Shown here piece after piece: positions 35,792 through 44,484 of a DNA stretch of 64,000 bases. Numbering within the stretch: position 1 is the stretch's first letter; every line of letters starts with the position of its first letter. Source of the DNA: Desulfoglaeba alkanexedens ALDC (GTDB taxonomy: Bacteria; Desulfobacterota; Syntrophobacteria; Syntrophobacterales; DSM-9756); the NCBI RefSeq assembly GCF_005377625.1, contig NZ_CP040098.1:2039501-2103500 (forward strand), written 5' to 3'. Below the pieces are notes generated by a model, which was not told where the DNA came from, did not search any database, and saw only the letters and a list, made by a program, of their open reading frames with translations. The translations under genes were made by a program, and so were the position numbers.

Positions 35792-37060
35792 ATGGCAGAA
35801 GCGGTCAATGGCAATGGTAGCGTGTTGGTGGTCGGAGGCGGCATGAGCGGGTTGAGCGCTGCGCTGGAGACCGCCGAAGCGGGGCGGCAGGTCTACATCG
35901 TCGAAAAAGAACCTTATCTGGGGGGTCGGGTCGCCCGGATGAACAAGTATTTTCCCAAGTTGTGCCCCCCGAACTGCGGCCTTGAAATCAATTTCCGCCG
36001 GATCAAAGCGAATCCACTGGTGCGGTTTTTCACAATGGCGGCGGTGACCCGGATCGAGGGAACGGCCGGAAATTTCGATGTTACAGTGAAAATCGCACCC
36101 CGCTATGTCAATGAAAGGTGCACGGGCTGCGGCTTGTGCGCGGAGGCGGCGGAAACGGAAATCCCGAATCCCTTCAATTACGGGCTGGATAAGGTCAAAG
36201 CGGCGTACCTGCCGCATGACTTCGCCTTTCCCATGCGGTACGTGCTGGCTCCCGAGGTCATCGGGACACCCGAAGCGGAGAAGATCAAGGCGGCCTGCCC
36301 GTACGACGCCATCGAACTGGACATGGTGCCCAAGGAATTCGAGCTCAAGGTGGGTGCCATCGTTTGGGCCACGGGTTGGGAACCCTACAGCGCGGAAAGG
36401 ATCGCTTACTACGGTTTCGGAAAGTACAAGAACGTGGTCACCAACGTGATTCTGGAGCGGCTGGCGTCCCCCAACGGTCCTACGGGCGGGCGGATTGTTC
36501 GGCCGTCGGACGGAGCGGACGTGAAAAACGTCGCTTTCGTGCAATGTGCCGGATCGAGGGACGAAAATCACCTTCCGTACTGTTCCGGCGTGTGCTGCCT
36601 CGCGTCGTTGAAGCAGGCGACCTACCTCCTGGAACAGGACCCCGAAGCGCGGGCGACGATCTTCTACATCGATATTCGAGCGCTGGGGAAGTTCGAGGAG
36701 TTTTATACGAAGGTCCAGAAGGATGAACGCGTTCGCCTCATCAAGGGAAAAGCCGGTGAAATCCTGGAAGATCCGGCGACGGGACTCGTGACCGTCCAGG
36801 TCGAAGACCAAGCCACAGGGAAGATCCTCAAGGAGCCTTTCGACCTGGTGGTGCTGGCCACCGGCATGGTACCGAGCACCGCGGCTGAAAAAGTGCCGGC
36901 GGCCGTGGCCTACGATGATTACGGTTTTATTCTGTCTGAAAGCGGTGTCCCCGGCATCGTCGGTGCGGGCTGCGTGAAACGACCGGTGGATGTGGCCACC
37001 AGCGTGCAGGATGCGACAGCGGCGGCTCTGAAGGCGATTCAGGCGACGGTGAGGAGGTGA
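35792..37060 (+). CDS. qmoA: Quinone-interacting membrane-bound oxidoreductase subunit A
   Basis: Soluble FAD protein of the HdrA type, 422 aa, expected to relay electrons between QmoB/the partner protein and AprBA. The dinucleotide fold is SVLVVGGGMSGLSAALETAE near the N-terminus, followed by VEKEPYLGGRVARMNKYFPK with LCPPNCGLE. A [4Fe-4S]-like Cys set is partly present: CTGCGLCAEAAE, with fewer Cys than a full ferredoxin motif. HdrA-type signature FVQCAGSRDENHLPYCSGVCC is at ~250. Close spacing to qmoB indicates co-transcription. Confidence 0.95.
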   Translation: MAEAVNGNGSVLVVGGGMSGLSAALETAEAGRQVYIVEKEPYLGGRVARMNKYFPKLCPPNCGLEINFRRIKANPLVRFFTMAAVTRIEGTAGNFDVTVKIAPRYVNERCTGCGLCAEAAETEIPNPFNYGLDKVKAAYLPHDFAFPMRYVLAPEVIGTPEAEKIKAACPYDAIELDMVPKEFELKVGAIVWATGWEPYSAERIAYYGFGKYKNVVTNVILERLASPNGPTGGRIVRPSDGADVKNVAFVQCAGSRDENHLPYCSGVCCLASLKQATYLLEQDPEARATIFYIDIRALGKFEEFYTKVQKDERVRLIKGKAGEILEDPATGLVTVQVEDQATGKILKEPFDLVVLATGMVPSTAAEKVPAAVAYDDYGFILSESGVPGIVGAGCVKRPVDVATSVQDATAAALKAIQATVRR

Positions 37061-37065
37061 TTTCA

Positions 37066-39285
37066 ATGGAAAAGAAGATCGGTGCCTACATTTGCACGGG
37101 TTGTGGCATCGGAGAAGCGCTCGACATCGAAGCGCTTTCGAAGGTGGCGACCACCGAGTACAAGATTCCCATCTGCCGGCGGCACGCGATGCTTTGCAGT
37201 GCGGAAGGGACTGCACTCATCCGGGCCGACATGGAAGCCGAAGGGGTGAACACGGCGGTGATTGCGGCCTGTTCGCCTCGGGTCATGGCCGATGTCTTCG
37301 ATTTCGGTTGTGACAAGGTGGTGGAGCGAGTGAACCTGCGGGAGCAGGTGGTGTGGGCGCATCCCGCCGGGGACGAGGATACGCAGATGCTCGCCGAGGA
37401 TCAGCTGCGCATGGGGATCGTCAAGGCCAGGGAAATGGTTCCCCCGGAACCCTTCCAGGGAGAAAACCTGAGCAAGCGGATCTTGGTGGTGGGCGGCGGC
37501 CTTGCCGGCCTGACGGCTGCGAAGGAAACCGCATCGGCCGGGTATGAGGTGGTGCTGGTGGAAAAGGCCGATGCGCTGGGCGGGTACCTGCGGAATGTGT
37601 ACAAGCTGCCGCCGTCCAGTCCGCCCTACGAATCCTTGGAGACACCGGACCTGGACGGCCCGGTGAAGGCGGTGGTCGAACATCCGAAGATCAAAGTCTA
37701 TACAGGGGCTACGGTCAGGAAGATCAGCGGGGCGCCCTGTATGTTCGATGCGAAGATCGGCGCCAACGGCAGCGAGGTCGAGGAACGAGTGGGGGCCGTG
37801 GTCCTGGCTACGGGTTCGGTGCCGTACGACCCGACCAGACTGGAAGATCTCGGCTACGGGAAATCGGCGGATGTTATCACGGCGGATCAATTGGAAGTCA
37901 TGTTCAAGGAAGGTAACGTTAAGCGTCCCTCCAATGGGGGGCCGGTGGACGCTGTGGCGTTCATCCTGTGTGCCGGATCGCGCGATCCGAAGCACCTGCC
38001 CTATTGTTCGGCGGCCTGCTGCGTGGAATCTCTCAAGCAGGCCAAGTACTTCAAGGAAGCCAACCCCGAAACGCCCGTCTATATCTTCTACAAGGACATC
38101 CGCGCCCACGGGACCTACGAACTGCTCTACAAGCAGCTTCAGAAGGACGGGGTGATTTTCGTCCGAGGAACCGTGACCGGCGTGGATGACGACGGGACGG
38201 GAGGCCTGGTGGTCTCGGCGGAAGACCAGCTCACCGGGGCTCCGGTTGTTTCGGAAAGCGTGGGACTCGTGGTGCTCGCCACCGGGATGGTGTCCACCGC
38301 CGCCCTCGGTAAGTCCTTCAAGGCCGTTACGCCCAAAGAAGGCGAAGACGAACCCGAGGTCCCTGAAGACACGATCCTGGCGTCCAACCTGCTCAACCTC
38401 GATTACCGCCAGGGTCCGGAAATCCCGGCGCTGAAGTACGGTTTTCCCGATTCCCACTTCATCTGCTTCCCCTACGAATCCCGTCGAACCGGCATCTACC
38501 CCGCCGGAACCGTGCGGGCGCCCATGGACTATGCCCGGGCGGTGGAAGACGCCACCGGAGCGGCCCTCAAGGCCATCCAGTGCGTAGAAATGAGCGCTCA
38601 GGGGAAGGCGGTACACCCAAGGGCGGGGGATCTCAGCTACCCGGAATTTTTCATGCAGCGGTGCACCCAGTGCAAGCGCTGTACGGAAGAATGCCCCTTC
38701 GGAGCCATCGACGAGGACGAAAAAGGCAATCCGCTTCCCAATCCCACCCGGTGCCGTCGGTGCGGCGTGTGCATGGGGGCCTGCCCGGAACGGATCATCT
38801 CTTTCAAGAACTATTCCGTGGGCATGGTGGGCAACATGATCAAGAACATCGAAGTGCCCGAAGAGGATGAGGAAAAGCCGCGCATCCTGGTGCTCGCTTG
38901 CGAAAACGATGCCTACCCGGCGCTCGACATGGTGGGCATTCACCGCCTTACCTACAATCCCTGGGTCCGCGTGATTCCGGTTCGCTGCCTCGGTTCCATG
39001 AACCTGATCTGGATCGCCGACGCCCTTTCCAAGGGGATTGACGGCGTGCTGCTCCTGGGCTGCCGGTACGGCGACGATTACCAGTGTCACTTCATCAAAG
39101 GCAGCGAACTGGCCAACATACGTATGACCAAGATCAAGGAAACGCTTGATCGTCTGGTACTGGAGTCCGACCGGGTGCGCCTGGAGCAGATTTCCATTGC
39201 GGATTATCCGCAGCTCCCGAAAATCCTGGACGAATTCGCCGATAATTTGGCAAACCTCGGCCCCAACCCCTACAAGGGCTTTTAG
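37066..39285 (+). CDS. qmoB: Quinone-interacting oxidoreductase subunit B (HdrA-MvhD-like)
   Basis: Fe-S flavoprotein of 739 aa. N-terminal YICTGCGIGEALDIEAL and CRRHAMLCSAEG are followed by a Rossmann fold ILVVGGGLAGLTAAKETASA (~residue 140) and FILCAGSRDPKHLPYCSAACC. Two ferredoxin motifs, CTQCKRCTEECPFGAID and CRRCGVCMGACPERII (~530-580), precede a C-terminal MvhD-like domain with LACENDAYPALDM, VRCLGSMNLIWIADAL and LLGCRYGDDYQC. ATG 37066 with GAGGAGG 8 bases upstream is preferred over GTG 37057. MvhD-type domains usually meet hydrogenase or electron-donor partners. Confidence 0.95.
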   Translation: MEKKIGAYICTGCGIGEALDIEALSKVATTEYKIPICRRHAMLCSAEGTALIRADMEAEGVNTAVIAACSPRVMADVFDFGCDKVVERVNLREQVVWAHPAGDEDTQMLAEDQLRMGIVKAREMVPPEPFQGENLSKRILVVGGGLAGLTAAKETASAGYEVVLVEKADALGGYLRNVYKLPPSSPPYESLETPDLDGPVKAVVEHPKIKVYTGATVRKISGAPCMFDAKIGANGSEVEERVGAVVLATGSVPYDPTRLEDLGYGKSADVITADQLEVMFKEGNVKRPSNGGPVDAVAFILCAGSRDPKHLPYCSAACCVESLKQAKYFKEANPETPVYIFYKDIRAHGTYELLYKQLQKDGVIFVRGTVTGVDDDGTGGLVVSAEDQLTGAPVVSESVGLVVLATGMVSTAALGKSFKAVTPKEGEDEPEVPEDTILASNLLNLDYRQGPEIPALKYGFPDSHFICFPYESRRTGIYPAGTVRAPMDYARAVEDATGAALKAIQCVEMSAQGKAVHPRAGDLSYPEFFMQRCTQCKRCTEECPFGAIDEDEKGNPLPNPTRCRRCGVCMGACPERIISFKNYSVGMVGNMIKNIEVPEEDEEKPRILVLACENDAYPALDMVGIHRLTYNPWVRVIPVRCLGSMNLIWIADALSKGIDGVLLLGCRYGDDYQCHFIKGSELANIRMTKIKETLDRLVLESDRVRLEQISIADYPQLPKILDEFADNLANLGPNPYKGF

Positions 39286-39309
39286 CAACGCGAGCGTGAA
39301 GGGAGAAGG

Positions 39310-40476
39310 ATGATGGAACCGAAATACGTGTCCATGGAGATGCGGGATTACCTCATCGGCATGGGAGCCGAAACGCTCAACTGGTGCATGCAGTGCGGAC
39401 TATGTACCAACCTCTGCCCCTGGCGGCTGGTTCCCGGAGAAATCAGCGAAAAGTTCAACATCCGGTACATGCAGCGCCTGGGACAGATGGGCATGGAAGG
39501 GTTTGAAGACGAGGACGTGCTGTTTGCCTGCACCACCTGCGGCATGTGCCAAACCAACTGCCCGCGCGGCGTGAAGATCATCGACAACGTGCGGGGCATG
39601 CGGGCGAGTATCGTGGGAGCGGGGATGGCGCCGGCGAATCTGAGGCCGATCTTGGGGAGCGCCCATGCCAACGGCAATCCCTGGTCCGGACCCCGAGAAA
39701 AACGCACTGCGTGGCAGGAGGGCTTGGACGTCCCTCCTTTCGGCGCCGATACTGAATACTTCCTCTTCGTGTGTTGCCATTCCTGCTACGATCAACGAAG
39801 CACCAAGGTGGCTCAAAGCATTGTAAAGCTGCTCAAGGCGGCGGGTGTGAGTTTCGGCGTGATCGGGAATGAAGAAAGCTGCTGCGGGGAAAGCATGCGA
39901 AAGCTGGGCGACGAGGAGCTTTTCCAGAAGCTGGCTCAGTCGAACATCGAGCTGTTCAACGGGAAAGGGGTGAAGAAGATCATCACCACGTCCCCGCACT
40001 GCTACTGGACGTTCACCAACGAATATCCGGAAATGGGCGGACATTGGGAAGTCATCCATTACACGCAGTTACTGAGCCGGCTTATGGCGGACGGCAAGCT
40101 CAAGGTGAAGAAGGGTTTCGAAAAGAAGACGGCGTACCACGATCCCTGCTATCTGGGCCGGCACAGCCAGGTTTACGATGCCCCCAGGGAGCTTCTGGAA
40201 CGGGTGGCCGGAAAAGGCACGGTCGAGCTCTCCCGAAACCGGGAATTGAGCCTTTGCTGCGCCGGAGGCGGCGGGCGGATTTGGGCCGAAGTGCCAATGG
40301 GGGAACGTTTCGGAGAGCTGCGGGTGATCGATGCGTTGGAGAAGGGAGCCGAGGTGCTCACAACGGCTTGTCCCTACTGTCTGAACATGTTGATTGACGC
40401 GTGCAACAGCTTGAATAAAGAGGAGGAACTCCAGATCGTCGAACTGTCCGAAATCCTGGCGGCGAACCTGGAATGA
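39310..40476 (+). CDS. HdrD-like (HdrC-HdrB fused) Fe-S protein in the qmoC position
   Basis: 388 aa and fully hydrophilic. The N-terminal HdrC-type part has CMQCGLCTNLCPW and CTTCGMCQTNCPRG, two [4Fe-4S] sites (~26-90). The rest is HdrB-type with two CCG regions: FVCCHSCYDQ...SCCGES...SPHCYW (~155-236), and HDPCYLGRH...LCCAGGGGRIW...CPYCLNML (~277-360). QmoC has a similar HdrC-like start but then six TM helices with heme b; none is present here. It is probably the electron-transfer partner of QmoAB. In Gram-positive sulfate reducers qmoC is replaced by hdrBC; here the two are fused. Confidence 0.9.
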   Translation: MMEPKYVSMEMRDYLIGMGAETLNWCMQCGLCTNLCPWRLVPGEISEKFNIRYMQRLGQMGMEGFEDEDVLFACTTCGMCQTNCPRGVKIIDNVRGMRASIVGAGMAPANLRPILGSAHANGNPWSGPREKRTAWQEGLDVPPFGADTEYFLFVCCHSCYDQRSTKVAQSIVKLLKAAGVSFGVIGNEESCCGESMRKLGDEELFQKLAQSNIELFNGKGVKKIITTSPHCYWTFTNEYPEMGGHWEVIHYTQLLSRLMADGKLKVKKGFEKKTAYHDPCYLGRHSQVYDAPRELLERVAGKGTVELSRNRELSLCCAGGGGRIWAEVPMGERFGELRVIDALEKGAEVLTTACPYCLNMLIDACNSLNKEEELQIVELSEILAANLE

Positions 40477-40599
40477 AGCTTCGACGGCCGCCGGCCGCGG
40501 CGGGAAGAGCCTTCGTGCGGCCGGCGGCATAGGATCCCGGCGGGGTGCCGTGCCCCGCCATTTGTTTGTTTTCACCTGACCCTGCAAGGATACCTGGTT

Positions 40600-40872
40600 A
40601 TGGCGACTACGCTCGAAGCCCTGAAGGCCGCTCGGACCGATTACTTCCGAGCGCACTGGGAAAACGAAGAGCTCATCATGGAACCGCACTGCGCGTGCGG
40701 CGAAGAGTTGGATGAAGACTATTACTGCGGGAGCTGCCGAAGAACGTGCAATTGCCGGTTCGTTCTCTGTGAAGATGCTCGAAGCCTGGAGGTGATGCAG
40801 AAGTTCATCCACGGAAATCCCGATTTTCGTGACTTCCGGGCCGATGTGCTGGCTGGTGGGGTGGAGGATTAG
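40600..40872 (+). CDS. Small Cys-rich hypothetical protein downstream of qmo
   Basis: Not recognised. 90 aa with a seven-Cys cluster, CACGEELDEDYYCGSC RRTCNC...FVLC, resembling a metal-binding ribbon. The rest is acidic and helical (MQKFIHGNPDFRDFRADVL). It follows the HdrD-like gene by 123 bp and is only 3 bp before the YkgJ-family gene, so it is in the same unit as that gene. A role in metal or Fe-S handling is an inference from the Cys pattern and context. Confidence 0.7.
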   Translation: MATTLEALKAARTDYFRAHWENEELIMEPHCACGEELDEDYYCGSCRRTCNCRFVLCEDARSLEVMQKFIHGNPDFRDFRADVLAGGVED

Positions 40873-40875
40873 TCC

Positions 40876-41598
40876 ATGAACGAGCATTCGGGAAACAAAC
40901 AGCCGGTGGAACTTAGCGCCGAAAGCCCCTTGCGGTTTGCCTGTCACGCCGGCCTTCCCTGCTACACCCAATGCTGCCGGGACGTGAACATCTACCTCAC
41001 CCCGTACGACGTCCTTCGGCTGAGGCGGGCGACGAAGCTATCCTCGCGAGCGTTTCTGGACCGTTACACCCGTCACTTCCTGGCCAAGGTTACCCACATC
41101 CCCGTGGTGCAACTGGCCATGAACCCGGATACCCTCTATTGTCCATTCGTGACCGAGGACGGGTGCCGGGTTTACGAAGACCGACCTTGGGCCTGCCGGA
41201 TGTTTCCGCTGGATCTCGCCGGGCCCCCGGGCCGGTATCGACTCATCCGGGGAAACGACCGTTGCCTGGGGCTGCTGGAAAAGGACGCGTGGACAGCCGG
41301 CCGATGGCTGGAGTCCCAGGGGGTTGGGCCGTACATGCGCATGGAAGAAGAATTTCAGGCGGTCATGCCGGCGGGTTTCGAACCGGGACAGCGCTTGGAC
41401 GCGGGCCTGGGGAAGATCCTTTTCCTGGCTTACGATCTGGACCGCTTCGCCAGGATGGTGGGCGACCGGCGCTTCCGGTCCTTTTACGGTGTGGACGACG
41501 AAGTCCTGAACCAGCTCCAGGAGGACGACGAAGCATTGCTGCGTCTGGCCTTCCGCTACATCCGGAGCCAGATGGAAGAACTGATCCGCTTGGTGTGA
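40876..41598 (+). CDS. YkgJ-family cysteine cluster protein, copy 1
   Basis: 240 aa. The YkgJ/Fe-S oxidoreductase-type Cys pattern is visible: FACHAGLPCYTQCCRDVNIYL near residue 20, then LYCPFVTEDGCRVYEDRPWACRMFPL at ~90-115 and a later CLGLL. These families are annotated as zinc- or iron-chelating; the biochemical role is unknown. It has a tandem paralog immediately downstream with the same Cys spacing. It may serve Fe-S assembly for the Apr/Qmo proteins, but this is speculative. Confidence 0.85.
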   Translation: MNEHSGNKQPVELSAESPLRFACHAGLPCYTQCCRDVNIYLTPYDVLRLRRATKLSSRAFLDRYTRHFLAKVTHIPVVQLAMNPDTLYCPFVTEDGCRVYEDRPWACRMFPLDLAGPPGRYRLIRGNDRCLGLLEKDAWTAGRWLESQGVGPYMRMEEEFQAVMPAGFEPGQRLDAGLGKILFLAYDLDRFARMVGDRRFRSFYGVDDEVLNQLQEDDEALLRLAFRYIRSQMEELIRLV

Positions 41599-41621
41599 AA
41601 AGTCGCCTCCAAGGAGAACAA

Positions 41622-42407
41622 ATGAGCCTTCAACATTCCGCCCCTTCGTCTATCCAGGAAAAGCTGGTTCCCCTGGGCGAAGGTCGTTTCCGGTTCGCCT
41701 GCCATCCGGGTGTCCCCTGTTTCACGGAATGCTGCCGCGAATTGAACCTTTTCCTGACGCCCTATGACATCGTTCGGATGAAACGGCATCTGGAAATGAC
41801 GGCCGAAGCCTTCATCGACACCTATTGCGACGTCCGGTTCGAGGAGGGGCGGCAGGTTCCGATGGTCTATCTTGCCATGAGGGACAACGAACGGAAGACG
41901 TGCCCCTTTGTTTCGGCAAGGGGCTGCGAGATTTACGACGATCGGCCTTCGGCCTGCCGGACCTATCCGCTGGCCCGCGCTTCGCGCAAACACAAGCTTC
42001 ACGGGGTGTTCCTGGAAAATTATTTCCTGCTCAAGGAAGACCACTGCCGGGGTTTTGAAGAGGATCGTTCATGGTCGATAGAAGAATGGATCCAGAACCA
42101 GGGGCTGGCGCCTTACCACGAAATGAACAACCTCTGGATGGAGATCGTGACGGATGCGCGGCTGAAACGGGCCCTGGCGGAACGGCAGCTGCAGGTGTTC
42201 TACCTGGGTTCTTACGACTTGGATCGTTTCCGTTCCTTCGTGTTCGGCAGTCGCTTTCTGGCGCTGTTTGACCTGCCCGAAACCGAGGTGGAACCGCTGC
42301 GAAAAGACGACGAAGCCCTGCTTCGGCTAGCCTTCCGCTGGCTTCGTTTCTCGCTCTTAAACGACGATTCCCTTCGACTCCGCCAACCGGCTGCCGCTTC
42401 GCCCTGA
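41622..42407 (+). CDS. YkgJ-family cysteine cluster protein, copy 2
   Basis: 261 aa, paralog of the preceding gene: FACHPGVPCFTECCRELNLFL and TCPFVSARGCEIYDDRPSAC match copy 1 position for position. The C-terminal YDLDRFRSFVFGSRFLALF repeats copy 1's YDLDRFARMVGDRRFRSFY. ATG 41622 follows AAGGAGAACA; a longer frame from 40971 runs through copy 1 and is not real. It is 23 bp from copy 1. Function unknown; the duplication suggests two related substrates or a two-part complex. Confidence 0.85.
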   Translation: MSLQHSAPSSIQEKLVPLGEGRFRFACHPGVPCFTECCRELNLFLTPYDIVRMKRHLEMTAEAFIDTYCDVRFEEGRQVPMVYLAMRDNERKTCPFVSARGCEIYDDRPSACRTYPLARASRKHKLHGVFLENYFLLKEDHCRGFEEDRSWSIEEWIQNQGLAPYHEMNNLWMEIVTDARLKRALAERQLQVFYLGSYDLDRFRSFVFGSRFLALFDLPETEVEPLRKDDEALLRLAFRWLRFSLLNDDSLRLRQPAAASP

Positions 42408-42519
42408 GTCCCATCGAATGGTCATCCGGAAGCTGCCTCAAGAAAAAGCGGCCGCTTGGTTTTTTTTCCGATCATCCGCGGGGCATGCGGTTCAAGGGTC
42501 CGCCGGAACTCAGGCGGGA

Positions 42520-42786
42520 TCAATCTTCCAGGATGGAGGATTTCAGGGCGTCCCTGGACCACACGGGAATCGGCCCGCAATATCCCGTATCCGGGTCATA
42601 ACGGTAGCGGTAGGAACATCCGGATTTCATGGTCTTTTCCATGTAGGACCAGCCGCGCACGAAATACAGGCAATCGTCGTTGAAACAGACGTAAAAGTAC
42701 TCCGCCGTCCAGGTTGAAAAGTCGGGCGTCCGCCATTTCTTCATCTTTTGGCCGCAATGAGGGCAAATGGTCTTGTCTTCGGTCAT
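42520..42786 (-). CDS. Ogr/Delta-like zinc-ribbon protein
   Basis: 88 aa. N-terminal CPHCGQKMKKWRTPDF and FYVCFNDDCLYFVRGW form a CX2C...CX4C zinc ribbon like that of phage Ogr/Delta activators. Unlike phage proteins the second half is a Tyr-rich tail (CSYRYRYDPDTGYCGPIPVW). Such proteins occur widely in sulfate reducers, not only in phage. It is on the minus strand, convergent with the YkgJ genes. Role unknown. Confidence 0.75.
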   Translation of the reverse strand: MTEDKTICPHCGQKMKKWRTPDFSTWTAEYFYVCFNDDCLYFVRGWSYMEKTMKSGCSYRYRYDPDTGYCGPIPVWSRDALKSSILED

Positions 42787-42931
42787 GGATCACTCCTTGG
42801 GGTTACAGCCGTTCGCCGGCACAATCACTGCTCGAGCTTCCGTCGCCTTTAGGGAGGCGTAACCATGGAACCCGGTTTTGGCAACTCGGCGGACGGTCTT
42901 CCAGGATCAGAGGGCGCGGGGCGCCTTCGGT

Positions 42932-43348
42932 TCAATCGCCCGCAGCCGCAGCGGCTTCCGCAACGGGATAGTCCTTGGGGTTGAAGGTTCGGTTCGACAT
43001 GAAGATCTTTGCAAACTGCTTCATGGTTTCTTTCATAACCGCTTCGTAGTCGGGAACGTGCCGGTCGAAAATCTCTCCGATCCGTTCGTAGTTCAAGTGG
43101 GTCAAGTCTTCGCAGATCTTCAGGTATTCGTCCCGAACGTCTTCGGGAAGCGCCCGGACCATGTTCTGGCCGAGCATGTTTTCGAAGAGCTTGTACATGC
43201 TGTTCAAGAGTTTTTTCAGAGCTTCCGGTTCGTGGTGTTCTCCCTTCTGTTCCACCAGGACCCGGCAGAAGTTGACGATGTAAGGATTTCGAATGCCGAG
43301 CGGGGTGGCTTCAGCCGGTTTCTTGGCCTGAGGCTGCTTCGGGGTCAT
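42932..43348 (-). CDS. Hypothetical protein, helical
   Basis: Not recognised; 138 aa. A Lys/Pro-rich start is followed by predicted helices (NFCRVLVEQKGEHHEPEALK, LNSMYKLFENMLGQNMVRAL, ICEDLTHLNYERIGEIFDRH) and an Ala-rich tail. ATG 43348 has an AAGGAGA RBS; an upstream ATG at 43420 gives an unlikely extension. It is cytoplasmic by appearance. Confidence 0.65.
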   Translation of the reverse strand: MTPKQPQAKKPAEATPLGIRNPYIVNFCRVLVEQKGEHHEPEALKKLLNSMYKLFENMLGQNMVRALPEDVRDEYLKICEDLTHLNYERIGEIFDRHVPDYEAVMKETMKQFAKIFMSNRTFNPKDYPVAEAAAAAGD

Positions 43349-43540
43349 GGGCTCTTCTCCTTCCAGAGGCATAGGGATACCCGAGCGGTGACTCGGGGTC
43401 TTGTCAACAATCGCCAGCATAGCACCGTATGTGGGTCAGGACCAGCCCCGGCCGCGGAAATTCGCCGGCCGGGATCGAAAACGGATCCGAGACGGGAGGC
43501 CGTAAGGCGAGGACATGGTCGCCGGAATGGAAACGGGAAG

Positions 43541-44245
43541 TCAAGCGGTGGTGGCTTTGTCGGCAACGCTTTCGCCTTCCTTGAACAGCCGAAGCTCCTC
43601 CTGGATTCTCTTGGCACAATCCGGGCAGATTCCGTGGGTGAAACTCACTTCGGAATGCTCGCTCAGGTAAGCTTCCAGCTGGTTCCAATAGCCCTTGTCG
43701 TCCCGGATCTTCTTGCAATAAGCGCAAATGGGCAACAGGCCGCGAAGGCGGCGGACATTTTCCAGCGCCTCCCGAAGTTCGTGAATGAGACGCTCCTTGT
43801 CTTTTTCCACCTGGAGCCGTTCCCCCATTTCCGCTTCCAGGGCCCGGTTCTTCAAATGGAGTTCCGCCAGGGTTCTCTGGAGTTCACGGGTTCGTTCCCG
43901 GATTCTCCATCGAAGGAGGAACACCATGAGCACCGCGAATCCAAGCAAGCTCAAGGCGGCCAGGGCGACGGCGGAATGGACGGTTTCGCGTTGTATAACA
44001 ACGGCGTGGCCGTCCCTGAGGCGTTGCAGGGTGTGCTGTTCCTCGAAACTGAGGGAGAGAGCGGGTGACGGACGCCCGATACCCTCGAATAGGGGCGTCA
44101 TGGCCGGCGGCGGTTCGAACCCGGCAGTGTTTGACGCAAGGAGCGGACTCTGTCGGGAAGCCGCAGGGGAGGACAGAGGCAGTTGGACCAGCAGGACCAG
44201 AACCACACAGAGACTTTTCAAGCAGGTCACGCCACCCTCCGCCAT
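43541..44245 (-). CDS. Exported/membrane-anchored protein with coiled coil and Cys motif
   Basis: 234 aa. An N-terminal signal segment (SLCVVLVLLVQLPLSSPA), an extracytoplasmic stretch, one TM helix (SAVALAALSLLGFAVLMVFLL), and a coiled coil (RTLAELHLKNRALEAEMGER..). The C-terminus, LRGLLPICAYCKKIRDDKGYWNQ...HGICPDCAKR, is the RGLLPICxxCKKIRD motif seen at the ends of many deltaproteobacterial signalling proteins. No kinase, GGDEF or receiver domain follows, so it looks like a sensor truncated to an adaptor. Its promoter side abuts MITE A. Confidence 0.75.
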   Translation of the reverse strand: MAEGGVTCLKSLCVVLVLLVQLPLSSPAASRQSPLLASNTAGFEPPPAMTPLFEGIGRPSPALSLSFEEQHTLQRLRDGHAVVIQRETVHSAVALAALSLLGFAVLMVFLLRWRIRERTRELQRTLAELHLKNRALEAEMGERLQVEKDKERLIHELREALENVRRLRGLLPICAYCKKIRDDKGYWNQLEAYLSEHSEVSFTHGICPDCAKRIQEELRLFKEGESVADKATTA

Positions 44246-44272
44246 GAATGACTCCGCTGCCCATCCAAGATT

Positions 44273-44484
44273 TTGGTAGCGTAGAAAATAATTGACCTAA
44301 TACTTGATGCCAAATTCTATTTCCCCTCCCCTTGTGGGAGGGGATTAAGGGGAGGGGAATGTAACTGATTGATATACGTTAATTTTCACACCCTCACCCC
44401 AACCCTTTCCCATCAAGGGAGAGGGGGATTTTTTGACCTTCGTTAACCTTTTTGCTTAAGGTCTCCACTTTAGAACGCTACTAA
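44273..44484. repeat. MITE family A, complete copy 2 (212 bp)
   Basis: Same length as copy 1 (6631-6842). Starts TTGGTAGCGTAGAAA and ends TTTAGAACGCTACTAA as imperfect inverted ends, and GATT is present on both sides as a target duplication. The two internal hairpins are conserved. It is 27 bp upstream of the 43541-44245 gene and 400 bp upstream of the HicB-like gene. Confidence 0.9.

Noticed and set aside
37063-39288. 741-codon minus-strand frame opposite qmoB
   Set aside because: Exact antisense of qmoB with His/Arg/Gly-rich composition and no motifs; typical third-position GC artefact.
40971-41621. Upstream extension of the second YkgJ frame through copy 1
   Set aside because: This part is an out-of-frame reading of the first YkgJ gene; the real start is ATG 41622 with its own RBS.
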